Below, in pieces: positions 10,101-19,442 of a DNA stretch of 64,000 nt. The stretch lies in contig NC_081847.1 of assembly GCF_963259705.1 (NCBI RefSeq), positions 90,574,046-90,638,045 of the forward strand, written 5' to 3'. Below the pieces are notes generated by a model, which had not been told where the DNA came from, did not search any database, and saw only the letters and a list, made by a program, of their open reading frames with translations. Within the stretch, counting starts at the first letter, position 1. Each line of letters begins with the position of its first letter. The position numbers were made by a program, and so were the translations under genes. Origin of the DNA: Myotis daubentonii. Taxonomy: Eukaryota; Chordata; Mammalia; Chiroptera; Vespertilionidae.

Positions 10101-12708
10101 AATCAATAAAATATCTTTTAAAAAAAAATTTGGTCAAACCAGTTCCATCTACCCATATATGTATATTCTTTGCAATAGCATATCTTGGAACTCTCAAGCA
10201 AAATCCCTAACTTAAATTTAAACTTATCTTTTACATTGCAAAGGGGTGAATAACATGGCCAAATCTCTCCGTGTACAACTGAATAGGATGTTCATCTGAT
10301 CTGACACAAAATAGCAAAATTAATCATAGCAAGCATTTATGGATGTCTGAGTGTCAGTCACTGTGTTTGGCCTCTCCTATTCCTCCATCTGTTTTTCTGC
10401 TGGGTACGTAGAACCCTGGACCAGGAAATAAAACGCTCCTCAATGAATCAAGAGAAGGCAGTATTTGATCAAAGTTCAATGCAATTATGTATGTACTTAG
10501 CATTAAATGTTTCCAAGTTCTTGTTCTGCTGTTCTAGTACACACATAACTTCCTTTTCATTTAACTTAGAGCAAATCTCCAAATACACTCACCAAAATTT
10601 TCTGGAGTTGGCTAAGAAACAAACACATAAAAGAAGATATTATTATGATGCCCATGATTTAATGGTCTTCTGGGTTCCAATTTATATCTAGCCATTAATA
10701 CTATAAATTACTTTCTGACACTTATCTAAAACAGTTAAATTGGAGACTAAGATGACTTTCTGATGAAAGGGTCTTCCTATTTCATATAAAAAAAATAAAA
10801 CTTCCTGCCAGGCCGGCGTTGCTCAGTGGCTGAGTGTCGACCTATGAACCAGGAGGTTACGGTTCAATTCCCGGTCAGGGCACATGCCCAGGTTTCGGGC
10901 TCCATCCCCAGTAGGGAGCGTGTAGGAGGCAGCCCATCCATGATTCTCTCTCATCATTAATATTTCTCTCTCTCCCTCTTCCTTTCTCTCTGAAATCAAT
11001 AAAAAATATATATATTTTTAAAACTTCCTGTTAAATGAAAGAAACAAGAAACCAACTTCACAGATTGAAGAGAAGGCAGAACATAGGACTCCAGCCCTGA
11101 AATGTGTTCACTTTTATCATAAATTTCCAAAGAGTTCATGGAGTCATGTTTGAAAACCCTAAAATTTTATTCCCAACAGTGAAATGTTATCATAGTTTAT
11201 AACAATCCTTTAAAAAGAAATTTTAGTGAAGACTTCATTATTCATGGCTTACTTTCCTATTTCACTCAAGACTGCCTTCAAAGACAATACCAAATGGTTA
11301 AGAAAAAAGTCTATGGGTGTAGATAGCATTGTTATTAAAACAAACAAACTTCTGAAGATAGAAGCAACCGAATGAGACCTAGACCACATCGGTGGGAAAA
11401 TTAGGTAACCCTGAGAAATGCCTAGTGTCACCTAGTAAAAAAGCCCACAGGGCCGATAGATGGTTGATCTAGGGCAGTGATGGCGAACCTTTTGAGCTCG
11501 GCGTGTCAGCATTTTGAAAAACCCTAACTTAACTCTGGTGCCGTGTCACATATAGAAATGTTTTGATCTTTGCAACCATAGTAAAACAAAGACTTGTATT
11601 TTTGATATTTATTTTATATATTTAAATGCCATTTAACAAAGAAAAGTTAACCCAAAAAATGAGTTCGCGTGTGACCTCTGACACGCGTGTCATAGGTTCG
11701 CCAGCACTGATCCAGGTTATCGTTCTGATTCCACCAACTACTAGGAAGGCAGTTCCCCTTCCTGACACTCGGTTAAATCCCGTCACATCTGCTTTGCAGG
11801 GTATTGTGAGAGTTCCATGATGTCACATGAAAGCACTTTTTAAACTATAACAAAATGTCACCCACATGTCAGGTACACTTTCATGTAAATACAGTTTCCG
11901 TATCTAACTTCTAGATTCATCTGGAGCCTCTGGTCAGCAGTGGGAATGAGTTCGTTGGGTGATCACCATCCTCACTGATAGTAACCAGCACTGTAGGGTC
12001 TCACACTTTGGCCACACACAGACAGATGCAAGCATTTCTACTAACACAACTTGTGCATTTTGTCATGACTGCAGTTTTAAGGCTGTCTAGTGGTTTCTCT
12101 TGTTCTCGGCGCTATCGTTGCCGTTCTCAGAACATTAGCATATTATCACAACTCTTATTTTCAACGACAGCTAGAGGCCCCCCCCAAGCATTTGGAACTT
12201 CACTTACAACCTCGGGCCGGGTGGTGGGGGGTACAAACTGCCCGTCACTCAGAAGGACCGGCCTCCTTCATGAGGAAGCGGCCGAGAAAGCCCATGTTGC
12301 CGACTCCCCAAGCATGTACAGCGCCCTGGCAGCCACCATTCACTCCATCCGCGCCTCCCCTGGGGGTCAGCCATCTGATGTCATTGAGCAATAGAAATGC
12401 AATGATTTTCCCGTTTCCCATTCCCCATCAGATCAGAAGAAAACTTGTTACATAACAAAGAAACAGAGAGAAACCCAGCTTTGTGTCCATGTCTCTGACT
12501 CCCAGACCCCGCCCGCCCCTGCTCGCCAAAAGGAAACGCTCACTCATTCCATTAACACGTCAACATTCATAAAAAACAGAAAGCGGACACATTTTTCTTT
12601 AGCAATTGGCATCAACTGCCCAGATTGTTCTAACTGTTTTCTCACCAGGCCAGACACCACGAGGCAAGAGGCGGCGAGCAGCGACCAAGGCAGAACCCAT
12701 GAATCCAT
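357..12708 (-). CDS. MEP1B: MEP1B coding span, 5' part (nine exons, gene runs off left edge)
   Basis: Meprin A subunit beta is a type I membrane zinc metalloprotease of the astacin family, found on intestinal and kidney brush borders, that cleaves peptides and matrix proteins with a preference for acidic residues. Nine minus-strand exons with consensus acceptors and donors join in frame: 12646-12708, 10593-10611, 9528-9578, 9400-9443, 7676-7754, 4785-4902, 3648-3826, 1648-1866, 357-509. Together they encode about 308 residues: signal peptide, propeptide, whole catalytic domain and the start of the MAM domain. The human protein is about 700 residues, so the rest of MAM, MATH, EGF-like, transmembrane and tail lie beyond position 1. 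No stop or frameshift was seen. Meprin beta is preferred over alpha because the propeptide, catalytic and MAM residues match remembered MEP1B sequences nearly throughout. Confidence 0.93.
579..796 (+). repeat. Ves SINE
   Basis: tRNA-like head (GTGGCTCAGTGGTTGAGCGT, GGTTCGA-like B box changed to GGGTTCCCA), pyrimidine-rich middle and AATCAATAAAAA tail. Flanking agagctta / ggagctta looks like an aged target duplication. Confidence 0.85.
851..1131 (+). repeat. Ves SINE with long microsatellite tail
   Basis: Head gccctagcaggtttggctcag. The tail has grown into (AAAT)n then (TAGA)n at about 1068-1134. Target duplication aaaggaggcgcc on both sides is perfect. Confidence 0.9.
1648..1866 (-). CDS. 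MEP1B: MEP1B exon 8: Met-turn and end of catalytic domain
   Basis: Codes for 72 residues from KENNFNTY to LNRLYNC. It holds the Met-turn SVMHY (Met211, with Tyr213 as the switch tyrosine of astacins) and [12 protein letters not shown] near the domain end. The acceptor is TTACCATTCAG and the donor TGCT|GTAAGT, which splits a serine codon with exon 9. The 2-216-1 phase pattern fits both neighbours. Confidence 0.93.
2689..2902 (+). repeat. Ves SINE
   Basis: Intact head-to-tail copy with a perfect 12-base target duplication, aagattatgatg. Confidence 0.88.
3648..3826 (-). CDS. MEP1B: MEP1B exon 7: zinc-binding exon
   Basis: Carries the astacin signature [12 protein letters not shown] (about residues 154-165 of this protein). 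The zinc ligands are the histidines at 154, 158 and 164, and Glu155 is the catalytic base. It begins [13 protein letters not shown] and ends MWDRIQS. The acceptor is CTCCTGTAAG and the donor TCAG|GTATAT. All catalytic residues are present, so the enzyme is predicted to be functional. The serine in DDYVSIMW and the Ile in IATIQHE differ from the human residues as remembered. Confidence 0.95.
4493..4704 (-). mobile_element. SPIN-like hAT non-autonomous element
   Basis: Ends are CAGTGGTTCTCAACCTT and the inverse of CAGCGGTTCTCAACCTG. Internal GGTCGCGACCC and CCTGTGAAAGGGTCG stretches are as in SPIN elements. The 8-base flanks gggcctag / ggccctag agree at seven positions, typical of hAT insertion. 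It sits in the MEP1B intron next to exon 6. Confidence 0.85.
4785..4902 (-). CDS. MEP1B: MEP1B exon 6: astacin catalytic domain
   Basis: Codes for 38 residues from [14 protein letters not shown] to NYISVFKGS, including the cysteine in LKTCIDF that pairs within the astacin fold. The acceptor is TTCCCACAG and the donor AGTGG|GTACGT. A SPIN hAT copy lies only about 80 bases downstream of the donor in the next intron. Confidence 0.9.
5269..5600 (-). mobile_element. 5'-truncated L1 3' end
   Basis: Antisense L1 3' UTR: a T-run with ATTGATTAAATTATTACATATGT, then a C-rich pyrimidine tract and the TGTTCATCAGTTTATG region. The head is truncated in the usual way. Located in the MEP1B intron. Confidence 0.7.
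5700..6470. repeat. Old interspersed repeat, L2-like
   Basis: Diverged sequence with L2-like phrases such as CTGCCTTTGCACATGTGCC followed by CACCTG-GGAAATGCTG. Assignment is by eye and weak. No coding capacity was recognised. Confidence 0.3.
6614..6832 (+). repeat. Ves SINE
   Basis: Head agccctgctggcatgactcag, B box GGTTCGATTCC, ending in TGAAATCAATAAAAATATATT. No clear target duplication. Confidence 0.85.
7338..7585 (+). repeat. Ves SINE
   Basis: The perfect 17-base target duplication aaaaccataattgcatg marks a fairly recent insertion about 90 bases upstream of MEP1B exon 5 on the window axis. Confidence 0.92.
7676..7754 (-). CDS. MEP1B: MEP1B exon 5: propeptide end and start of catalytic domain
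   Basis: Codes for [15 protein letters not shown] and onward to YVLEDSL (26 residues plus one base). This covers the activation boundary and the start of the astacin fold, where RWP and IPYVLE are typical of the family. The acceptor is TTTTACAG; the donor TTGG|GTTAGT is weaker than the others but gives the right phase. Confidence 0.88.
7955..9390. other. MEP1B intron 4 stretch without recognised repeats
   Basis: About 1.4 kb between exons 5 and 4 in which no young SINE or transposon was recognised. There is a purine-rich GA tract at about 8540-8600. No exon or RNA gene was seen. Confidence 0.5.
9400..9443 (-). CDS. MEP1B: MEP1B exon 4: propeptide
   Basis: A 44-base exon coding for [14 protein letters not shown], a conserved acidic part of the meprin propeptide that keeps the enzyme latent until trypsin-like activation. 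The acceptor is CCTCTTAG and the donor GATGGG|GTGAGT. Phase 1 to phase 0 fits both neighbours. The codon shared with exon 3 reads GCT (Ala), where human is remembered as Gly. Confidence 0.88.
9528..9578 (-). CDS. MEP1B: MEP1B exon 3: propeptide
   Basis: Codes for [16 protein letters not shown] with split codons at both ends. The acceptor is TTATTTCAG at 9579-9580. A second AG (TTAAAG) six bases further on would start the exon at 9572 and remove two residues, changing FVKDVDGG to FDVDGG without a frame change. The first form resembles rodent meprin beta and the second the human protein, both from memory. The donor is GAAG|GTTTGT. Confidence 0.87.
9924..10125 (+). repeat. Ves SINE
   Basis: Target duplication aaatttggtcaaacca is perfect on both sides. 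The central region is slightly shortened. Confidence 0.92.
10593..10611 (-). CDS. MEP1B: MEP1B exon 2: 19-bp microexon
   Basis: Codes for PTPENF plus one base. The acceptor is TTTCTTAG and the donor TTTTG|GTGAGT. It starts in phase 0 and ends in phase 1, fitting exons 1 and 3. It encodes the region just after the signal peptide cleavage site. It is too short to show as an ORF and was found from family knowledge of the ATPENF-like segment. Confidence 0.85.
10808..11019 (+). repeat. Ves SINE
   Basis: Head ccaggccggcgttgctcag; flanked by aaaacttcctg on both sides. Confidence 0.9.
11475..11709 (+). mobile_element. hAT MITE (nhAT type)
   Basis: Terminal repeats CAGTGATGGCGAACCTTTT and the inverse of CAGTGCTGGCGAACCTATG. 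Near each end is a GGCGTGTCA / TGACACGCG inverted pair. The 8-base flanks atctaggg / atccaggt share six positions. It lacks coding capacity, so it was mobilised in trans by a hAT transposase. Confidence 0.82.
11720..12645. other. MEP1B intron 1, unassigned
   Basis: No repeat or gene was recognised. A GC-richer block at about 12170-12390 contains open reading frames without recognised similarity. It could be an old pseudogene or simply unique intronic sequence. Confidence 0.3.
12646..12708 (-). CDS. MEP1B: MEP1B exon 1: signal peptide
   Basis: Codes for 21 residues starting MDSWVLPW and ending VVSGL, a hydrophobic signal peptide for the secretory route. The ATG at 12708 is the first in frame and matches the family start. 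The exon ends in phase 0 at a CTG|GTGAGA donor. The whole exon lies within the first 63 coding bases, so the untranslated leader is short or is in the same exon. Confidence 0.88.
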
Positions 12709-12790
12709 GCTGTCGCTTCCAGTTGGGAGTGCAAACTATGCAATTCAGAATAGCACTTACCTTTTAAAAGGCAATCATCGTAACTTCTAG
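12709..12790 (-). promoter_or_regulatory. MEP1B: Candidate MEP1B core promoter / leader
   Basis: A palindrome CCTTTTAAAAGG at 12760-12771 lies 52 bases upstream of the ATG and contains a TATA-like TTTTAAAA. A start about 25-30 bases downstream would give a very short leader. The same bases form a perfect donor-like AAAAGGTAAGT on the minus strand, but no acceptor exists at a usable distance before the ATG, so the promoter reading is preferred. No CpG island is present, as expected for a tissue-restricted gene. Confidence 0.35.
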
Positions 12791-12839
12791 CCTTTGATCC
12801 ATCTTGCAGGTCAGCTCGCTGCGGTAGTAACGCCTCCAA

Positions 12840-13840
12840 TCAAGGAGTTAAAGTCCAGCAGCCCTCACACAGCCCGTGGAGTTGATTGCTTGGTTGGTTT
12901 TTCCTGTGTGTGTCAACATTCAATAGTCAAGTGCCCGGCTGAGACCTGTTCATGAAATAAGCTCTCGAATGTATACCTGCTGGTGCCCCGAGACTAATGA
13001 ATGCCTATTGAGCGAAAGAAAATGTCAAATTACTTTTTAATCTCGGTCTTTCCAATAGTAAACATCTGTGAGGCTCCTCCTGCCATTCAACCCGTCTAGT
13101 CTGTCCACAGCTTTTCACTGTTCATTCATTTAATAAAAATGTATTGAGTTGCAAAATCCATTAATGTGCTAGACATCTGGTCCATTTGCTACCCGGGCAA
13201 ACAGTAGCCAAATAGCAACATATTTCACTCCTGAAAATTCCCCTCAAGCAAACTCAAGTGGGACTTAAGGTTAAAAGGCCAGGACTGGTTGCTAGTTTTC
13301 TAATAAACTGACGTTCCCCATCCATCTCTCCATTCTGCCTCACTTTTCTTCTTTTCTTGAGATAACTTCCTGTTAGGGGCAACCTACTCTAACTCAGTTC
13401 CTACAGTTTCACTCTCCACTTACTTGTGGGGCAGGTTAAATTATTTTAAGGACTATTTTCCCCACCGTATGGCTTCCCTACTCAAGCTGGCCTTTGCCCC
13501 TCCCATGCTACCAGGAAGGGTCTAAGAAGGCATGTAACAGAGACGAAGGCCATGGAGGCTGCTTTGTGAACACAAGAAGTCGTTCCCAGCCTCTGAGAGT
13601 GAAGGGGTGTTAAATGCCAGGTGTGGATCGAGTCCCCACTTGCTCCCTGGGGTCCCCAAGAGAGTTTATGGGACCCAAACCCAGGAGGCCTATTTCCTGG
13701 CCAGAGCCACCAGGAAACAATACGGAAGAGCAGACCTTGGGCGGCCGGCGTAACTCCTGTGGGGGCAAGAGGGGAACAGAAGTGTCAGAACAAGCCCCGG
13801 CCTAAGAGCCATGGGTGAGCAATAAGAAAGCCTCCGTCGC
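12840..13840. other. Intergenic DNA upstream of MEP1B
   Basis: About 1 kb without a recognised repeat. It would hold the distal promoter of MEP1B if the TATA-like site is used. No motif cluster was convincing. Confidence 0.4.
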
Positions 13841-13842
13841 AT

Positions 13843-14032
13843 TTTTTAAAAATATGTTTTTATTGATTTGAGAGAGAGAGGCATGGATGCATCAACATTA
13901 ATCGGCTGTGTCCTGCACACCCCCTGCTGGGGATCGAGCCCACAACCCGGGCATGTGCCCTGACCAGGAACCAAACTGGCGACCTCGTGGTGCATGGGTC
14001 GATGCTGAGCCACACTGGGCTACAGGAGCCGG
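13843..14032 (-). repeat. Ves SINE
   Basis: Reads as TTTTTATTGATTTGAGAGAG... to the reversed tRNA-like head GAGCCACACTGGGCTAC. Somewhat diverged. Confidence 0.8.
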
Positions 14033-14269
14033 TAACTCAACTCGCCATTTAAATCAACAGTAAGGACTCGATCTGATCAGTGTTATTTGTTTTAAAGGCG
14101 CCACCAAGGGCCAAGGGCAGGCAGTGAAACGCAAGCACAGAGCCTCTGTCTGGATTTAGGGAGCCAACTGAAAAGAGGAGATGGACTCTCGGGCCAGTCC
14201 AAGTGGAGAGGACTCGGGAGAGCCTGGGTTGGGCAGGGTTTGCTGCTCACCAAAGTGCCTGATGAGCCC

Positions 14270-14288
14270 GGGGGGGGGGGGGGGGGGG
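14270..14288 (+). repeat. Poly-G tract
   Basis: An almost pure run of about 18 G, prone to length change and to G-quadruplex formation. Confidence 0.9.
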
Positions 14289-14641
14289 CCTATCGTTCTG
14301 AACCACAACCCAGGCCCCGGGTGGAGAAGGGAGTCGCGGCGCCTGTGTGGTGAGCGCGGGTTCTCAGGTCCCACCATGGCGGTGAGAGCAGCAGCAGCCG
14401 GGAACCTCTGGGCATGGAGGAAGGATGCTCACGTGTTCTGTGACCACGGGGTCTGCGTCGACAGGTGCCGCTGTGGGTTCGGGCACTCCAGTCACCGACG
14501 TTGCTCTGTGTGAGCAGAAGGGAAGGGGTGCATGGGCTCGGGGAGACGGGGCTCACCGCAGCTTTGGGTGAGAAAAAAAGGCAAAGAACCACATTTGCTC
14601 CAAGTGTCATCCTTCAAGTGTCATTACTGAAGCCTCTAGCC

Positions 14642-14863
14642 CAGTGGTTCTCAACCTTGGCTGCACATGAGAATCACCTGGGAATCTTTTTAAAATCCTG
14701 ATTTCTGGGCCTCATCCCCCGGAAATGCTGTTTCTTTGTGATGGGGAGGGGCCACAACATTAGTCACAAAGACACAGAATTTCCGGAGGATGAGGCTCAG
14801 AAATCAGGATTTTAAAAAGATTCCCAGGTGATTCTAATGTGCAGCCAAGGTGGAGAACCACTG
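14642..14863. mobile_element. Palindromic MER5-like hAT element
   Basis: Starts CAGTGGTTCTCAACCTTGG and ends with its inverse. The left and right halves are inverted copies over about 100 bases with a short centre at about 14740-14762. Target duplication ctctagcc / ctctagtc fits the hAT preference for nTCTAGAn. Related to MER5-type Charlie elements by the CTGCACATnAGAATCACCTGGG phrase. Confidence 0.85.
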
Positions 14864-14879
14864 CTCTAGTCGGTGTTTC

Positions 14880-15360
14880 CATGGAATTGGCTCCCCAGAT
14901 GGGACTCCGGAGGGTTACGGAGAGAGAACAACACCTCACAGACGCAGCAGATCAAGTCATCATTGTTTCCTGACAAGCAGACAGGAAGTGCAGGCCGCTG
15001 CTCCATTTCATCCGAGGGAGGAGAGAGGAAAAAAGAAATAACGAGCCATCACGGGAAGAAGTGTCATCTGACATGGGGACATCTTACACGGGGATTTTAC
15101 CACCAAGCCTTGCACATTCAGGTCTGAAGGCCAGGAGCTGAGAAAAACCTGCACATCTCACCAACTGGCCCTCAGACCAGCCCTGTAGGGTGAAACGGCA
15201 TGATTTGCTTTAATCATCCTAGAAATTTCTGCGGATGGCGTTGTGATAGACGGTCCCTGGTGCTAGAGTAGACACCTCCTCTAGGAGGTATGAACAAGGG
15301 AGATGAGTTACCCATGCTGCCCTTATAGCACGGTGTCATTATTCAACAACGTAGGGTTGT
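14880..15360. other. Intergenic, nothing recognised
   Basis: No gene, RNA or young repeat seen. It lies between the MER5-like element and the GGAT microsatellite. Confidence 0.4.
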
Positions 15361-15363
15361 GTT

Positions 15364-15438
15364 TGGATGGATGGATGGATGGGTGGATGGACGGACGGAC
15401 GGACGGATGGATGGATGGATGGGTGGATGGATGGATGG
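15364..15438 (+). repeat. (GGAT)n / (GGAC)n microsatellite
   Basis: About 18 tetranucleotide units, mostly GGAT with an internal block of GGAC and two GGGT variants. Confidence 0.95.
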
Positions 15439-15449
15439 GAAGGTTAGTG

Positions 15450-16190
15450 GTGGCTTGGTGTGAAATGTGAACTGTAGAGCTAAAAATAAAATAAATTTCA
15501 GGGGGAAAAATTAAAAGCTTTTAAGGTAGGGTACCTCAGGAGACCTGCCTGGGGGGTCATTTGCCCAGAGAATTGAGAGTAGAGTTCGGTCATAGCTCTG
15601 GCCTTGGACTGGAGATGGGGAGTCACTTTGAACATCTCAAATACTTAGCGCACTTACTTTCTGTCCAACCGATACTTCCCCGGGAGAGAGGAGGGCTGAG
15701 AGATTGAGACTCGGCCTCAGAATCTCTCAGGCTTGAGTCATCGGGTGCCTGTGATCCTCCCCATAATTCATGACAGTGGAGCATCCTTCGCCCTCCATTC
15801 GTCTTAACTTGAGGTCCACAGGCATGGATAGAATTCAGCGGTTCTGTGAATTCAATGGAGAAACTAATCGCATCTCAATTTCATTAGCCTCTGATTAAAA
15901 TGTAGGGTTTCTCTCCATTACAAAAAATAGGTATCAAACCCTACTAGCGGTATCAGTACCTGGGACTGTCACCAATAGGAATAACAAATACTTTCATATC
16001 AGGTCACAGTGAGTGTTTATATCTCAAAATATTGTTTATACTCATTGCTGCTTTGAATTATGGCAGTTATTTGGCCCACAGCTAGATGTTGTCATGTAAG
16101 ACATAAATAAACAGTATTACCATATCACAAGTTTATGCTTTGGGCTAACTATATTTCAGTACAATCCGTTTCCTTTGGAACCCTGTATAT
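15450..16190. other. Intergenic, nothing recognised
   Basis: Mixed-composition DNA without a clear repeat or coding exon. Confidence 0.4.
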
Positions 16191-16262
16191 TTTTTGTCTA
16201 TTTTTTATTGTTGATGTTATTACAGAGCCCCCCTACTTCCCCCATCCCCCCCACATCCCCTT
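16190..16262 (-). mobile_element. Short L1 3' end fragment
   Basis: TTTTTTATTGTTGATGTTATTACAG followed by a C-rich tract, the same 3'-UTR signature as the larger L1 ends in the window. Confidence 0.5.
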
Positions 16263-16815
16263 ATGTATTTTAGTTTGTGCATTAAAAACGATTCTGAGAA
16301 GGAATGCCTGAGCTTCACACTAACAAGGGTGCCCATGGCCTCTTTCCCTTGCACCCCATCTTCCCGGGTGGACATCACACTGAGTTCCCGTGAGGCAGTG
16401 GGCAGCTTTTCCATGACAGTTCCAGGAAGCAGCGCCAACCTCCCGGCCAGGGCTGTGTTATCCATCAGGCGCCATAGAAACAGGGCCGGGGGCCAATGAG
16501 CTCGGACAGAGCTGTCTGCACAAACGCCGGGGACAGGCCCAGCGGCGGGAGAGAGGGGAGCGTGGCTCCAAACTGAAAATAAAGCTACAGACGTGAGGTC
16601 CATGAATGTCTAATTACATCTCGTACCAACTCTCACATGTCAAATGTCTCTGCCATGACACTGAATACCCATCGACATATTTACATCTGAAAAACAGCGT
16701 CACTTTCTCGGGTACCTAGAAGCGACAGCGTAAAGTCCAGCGTCTGCACATGCAACAGGCCTTCCAGGCTATGCCAATATCTTCAGCCAGATATTTTGCT
16801 CCTTCCAATGGATAC

Positions 16816-17034
16816 TTTAAAAAAAAAAGTTTTGTATTGATTTCAGAGAGAAAGGGAGAAGGAGAGAGAGATAAAAACACCGTTGATAAGAGAGAGTCAT
16901 TGATTGGCTGCCTCCTGCACACCCCCACTCCAGGGATCAAGCCTGTAACCCGGACATGTGCCCTGACTAGGAATCAAACCATGACCTCCTGGTTCATAGG
17001 TCAATACTCAACCACTGAGCCACCCCCATCAGGA
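16816..17034 (-). repeat. Ves SINE
   Basis: T-run, TATTGATTTCAGAGAG and reversed head ACCACTGAGCCAC. Sits just upstream of a second Ves in the same orientation. Confidence 0.85.
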
Positions 17035-17049
17035 CAAGCTGTACTTCTT

Positions 17050-17234
17050 TTTTTTTTAATATGTTTTTATTGATTTCAGAGAGGAAGGAAGAATCATTGA
17101 TCGGCTGCCTCCTGCACACCCCCTACTGGGGATTGAGCCCAAAACCCAAGCATGCGCCCTTGACTGGGAATCGAACCCGGGACCCTTCAGTCCGCAGGCC
17201 GGCACTCTAACCACTGAACAAAACCAGCCAGGGC
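17050..17234 (-). repeat. Ves SINE
   Basis: Flanks caagctgtacttctt / caacctgtacttctt match at 14 of 15 positions, so this copy inserted next to the older Ves at 16816-17034. Confidence 0.88.
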
Positions 17235-17574
17235 CAACCTGTACTTCTTATACCAATTAAACAAAGCATGATGGCTTCCCTGCACAACTTCCCCAAAGCG
17301 AAGTCACTCGCCCTGTTCAATACCTCATGCTAATGCCTGGTTACCATTCAACTTGGCTTTGGCACCTTCTCCTCTAGGGAGGTCTCTCTGATCCGCTCCA
17401 GTCAAGTGCCCTTGCTCAGGGCTCTCACAGCTTCGTATCCAAGTACCCCGCACGTGCTGGGCGCTCCACAAATCAGTGGGCATTATACTGGACGAGCCAC
17501 ATCTCATTAACTAAACTCCATCAGATGACATCTTGAAGTCCTCTTCAGTACTAGGTTTTTGCACCAGTATTTTT

Positions 17575-18425
17575 TTTTTTTTTTGTAACAGTCTTATTGA
17601 AATACTAGGGGCTTGGTGCACGAAATCAGGGCGGGTCCCTCAGCCGGGTCTGTGCCCTCTCGCAGTCCAGAAGCCCTCAGGGGATGTCTGACTAGAGAGC
17701 AGGCCTAAGCCAGCAGTCAGACATCCTTAGCACTGCTGCAGAGGCGGGAAATGCTCACCAGCCATGAGCCCAGCTTCCAGCTGAGTGGGGTGCTCCCCTT
17801 GTGGGAGCACACTGACCACCAGGGGGCAGCTCCTGGGCTGAGCGTCTGCCCCCTGGTGGTTAGTGCATGTCATAGCGACCGGTCGTTCTGCCATTTGGTC
17901 GATTTGCACATTAGGCTTTTTTTACATAGGATTATATAGGATAACTCACATAGCATATAAGTCACCCTTTTGAAGTGTAGAATTTAATGACTTTTAGTAC
18001 ATTCACAGAGTCAGGTAACCATACCACAATCAACTTTATAAATTTCATCACCCCAAAAAGAAACCCTGTACCTTTTAGTGATCACCCCCCAGTTCCTTAG
18101 AATCTCCCCAAACCTTGGCACCCTTAATTTCCTTCTGTCTCTATGGATTTGCCTATTCTGGACTTTTCATATAAATGGAATCATACAGTATGTGATCATT
18201 TGTGTCTGTTTTATCAAGTGGCATAATATTTTCAAGGTCTATCCATGTTGTAACATGTATCAGGACTTCATTTCATTTTATTGCCAAATAATATTTCATT
18301 GTATGACTATGCCACATTTTATTTATGCACATTTATCAGTTGATGGGCATGTGGTAAATCTATTGGCTATAATATGTTTAAACATTTATGCATACATCAC
18401 AGATACAGATTGTATTTTATAGTGT
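17575..18425 (-). mobile_element. L1 3' UTR fragment split by a Helitron
   Basis: The T-run with GTCTTATTGAAATA (17575-17604) continues after the Helitron at 17942 with AACTCACATAGCATATAAG and GTTGTAACATGTATCAGG. This is antisense L1 3' UTR of an older family. The join shows the Helitron landed between A and T inside L1. Confidence 0.7.
17605..17941 (-). mobile_element. Non-autonomous Helitron (HeliBat type)
   Basis: On the minus strand it starts TCCTATATAATCC and ends with GTGCACCAAGCCCCTAG. Inserted in an A|T dinucleotide without target duplication, inside an L1 fragment. Confidence 0.82.
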
Positions 18426-18520
18426 TTTTGTTTGTTTGTTTTAAAAAAATAAAATAAAACACCATCTAAATCTCTCATCATACCCAAGCCAATATACACT
18501 CATAATCTTTCAAAAGTTCA

Positions 18521-18746
18521 GCCTTGCCCAGCTGGTGTACTCAGTGGTTGATTGTCAACCTATAAACCAGGAGGTCACGGTTCAATTCCCAGTCGGGGCA
18601 CATGCCTGGGTTACAGGCTCAATCCCCAGTGTGGGGCGTGCAAGAGGCAGCTGATCAATGATTCTCTCTCATCACTGATGTTTCTGTCTCTCTCTCCCTC
18701 TCCCATCCTCTCTGAAATCAATAAGATATTATATATATATATATCT
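18521..18746 (+). repeat. Ves SINE
   Basis: Head gccttgcccagctggtgtactcag, B box GGTTCAATTCC, tail AATCAATAAGATATTATATATAT. Confidence 0.87.
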
Positions 18747-19442
18747 CAGCCTTCACCAGGTCATTACCCTCTTCAAAGACCCTCCATGTCCCTGAGGTGA
18801 AGAACAGCCTGGGTGTGGCTCCCAGGAGCCCTCCTGCCCCACCCCCTCTGCGTCTGTCTTCTCCAGCCACAGCCCCAGGAGCAGCTGTTGGTCCATGCCT
18901 CACACCTGCTGACCTGTCTCCCTGGCGCCAGGAATGCTTCCCTCCTGTTGGTATCTGAGTATGACTCACCTTCCAGAGTCCAGGTCAAGGTCAGCCTCCT
19001 CTACCATAGCCACCTCATCACCAACAATGGTCTCCCCCTCCTCTGAGCGCCCACGGCATCCCATACGTTGTTTTTTTGTTTTTTTGTTTTTTTTTAATTA
19101 AATCTTTATTGTTCAGATTATTACATTTGTTCCTCTTTTTTTCCCCCCCCCATAACTCCCCTCCTCCCAGTTCCCGCCCCACCCTCCGCCCTCACTCCCC
19201 ACCCACTGTCCTCATCCATAGGTGCACGATTTTTGTCCAGTCTCTTCCCACATCTCCCACACCCCTTTCCCCCCCAAGAATAGTCAGTCCATTCCCTTTC
19301 TATGTCCCTGATTCTATTATAATCAACAGTTCATTCTGTTCATCAGATTATTTATTCACTTGATTCTTAGATTCACTTGTTGATAGATGCATATTTGTTG
19401 TTCATAGTTTGTATCTTTACCTTTTTCTTCTTCTTCCTCTTC

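Noticed and set aside
12008..12455. Overlapping open frames in MEP1B intron 1
   Set aside because: No domain or exon signals; frames conflict with each other. Possibly an old pseudogene but unsupported.
12709..12840. Upstream noncoding exon of MEP1B ending at the AAAAGGTAAGT donor
   Set aside because: The distance from that donor to any acceptor before the ATG is only about 50 bases, too short for an intron. The site overlaps the TATA-like palindrome.
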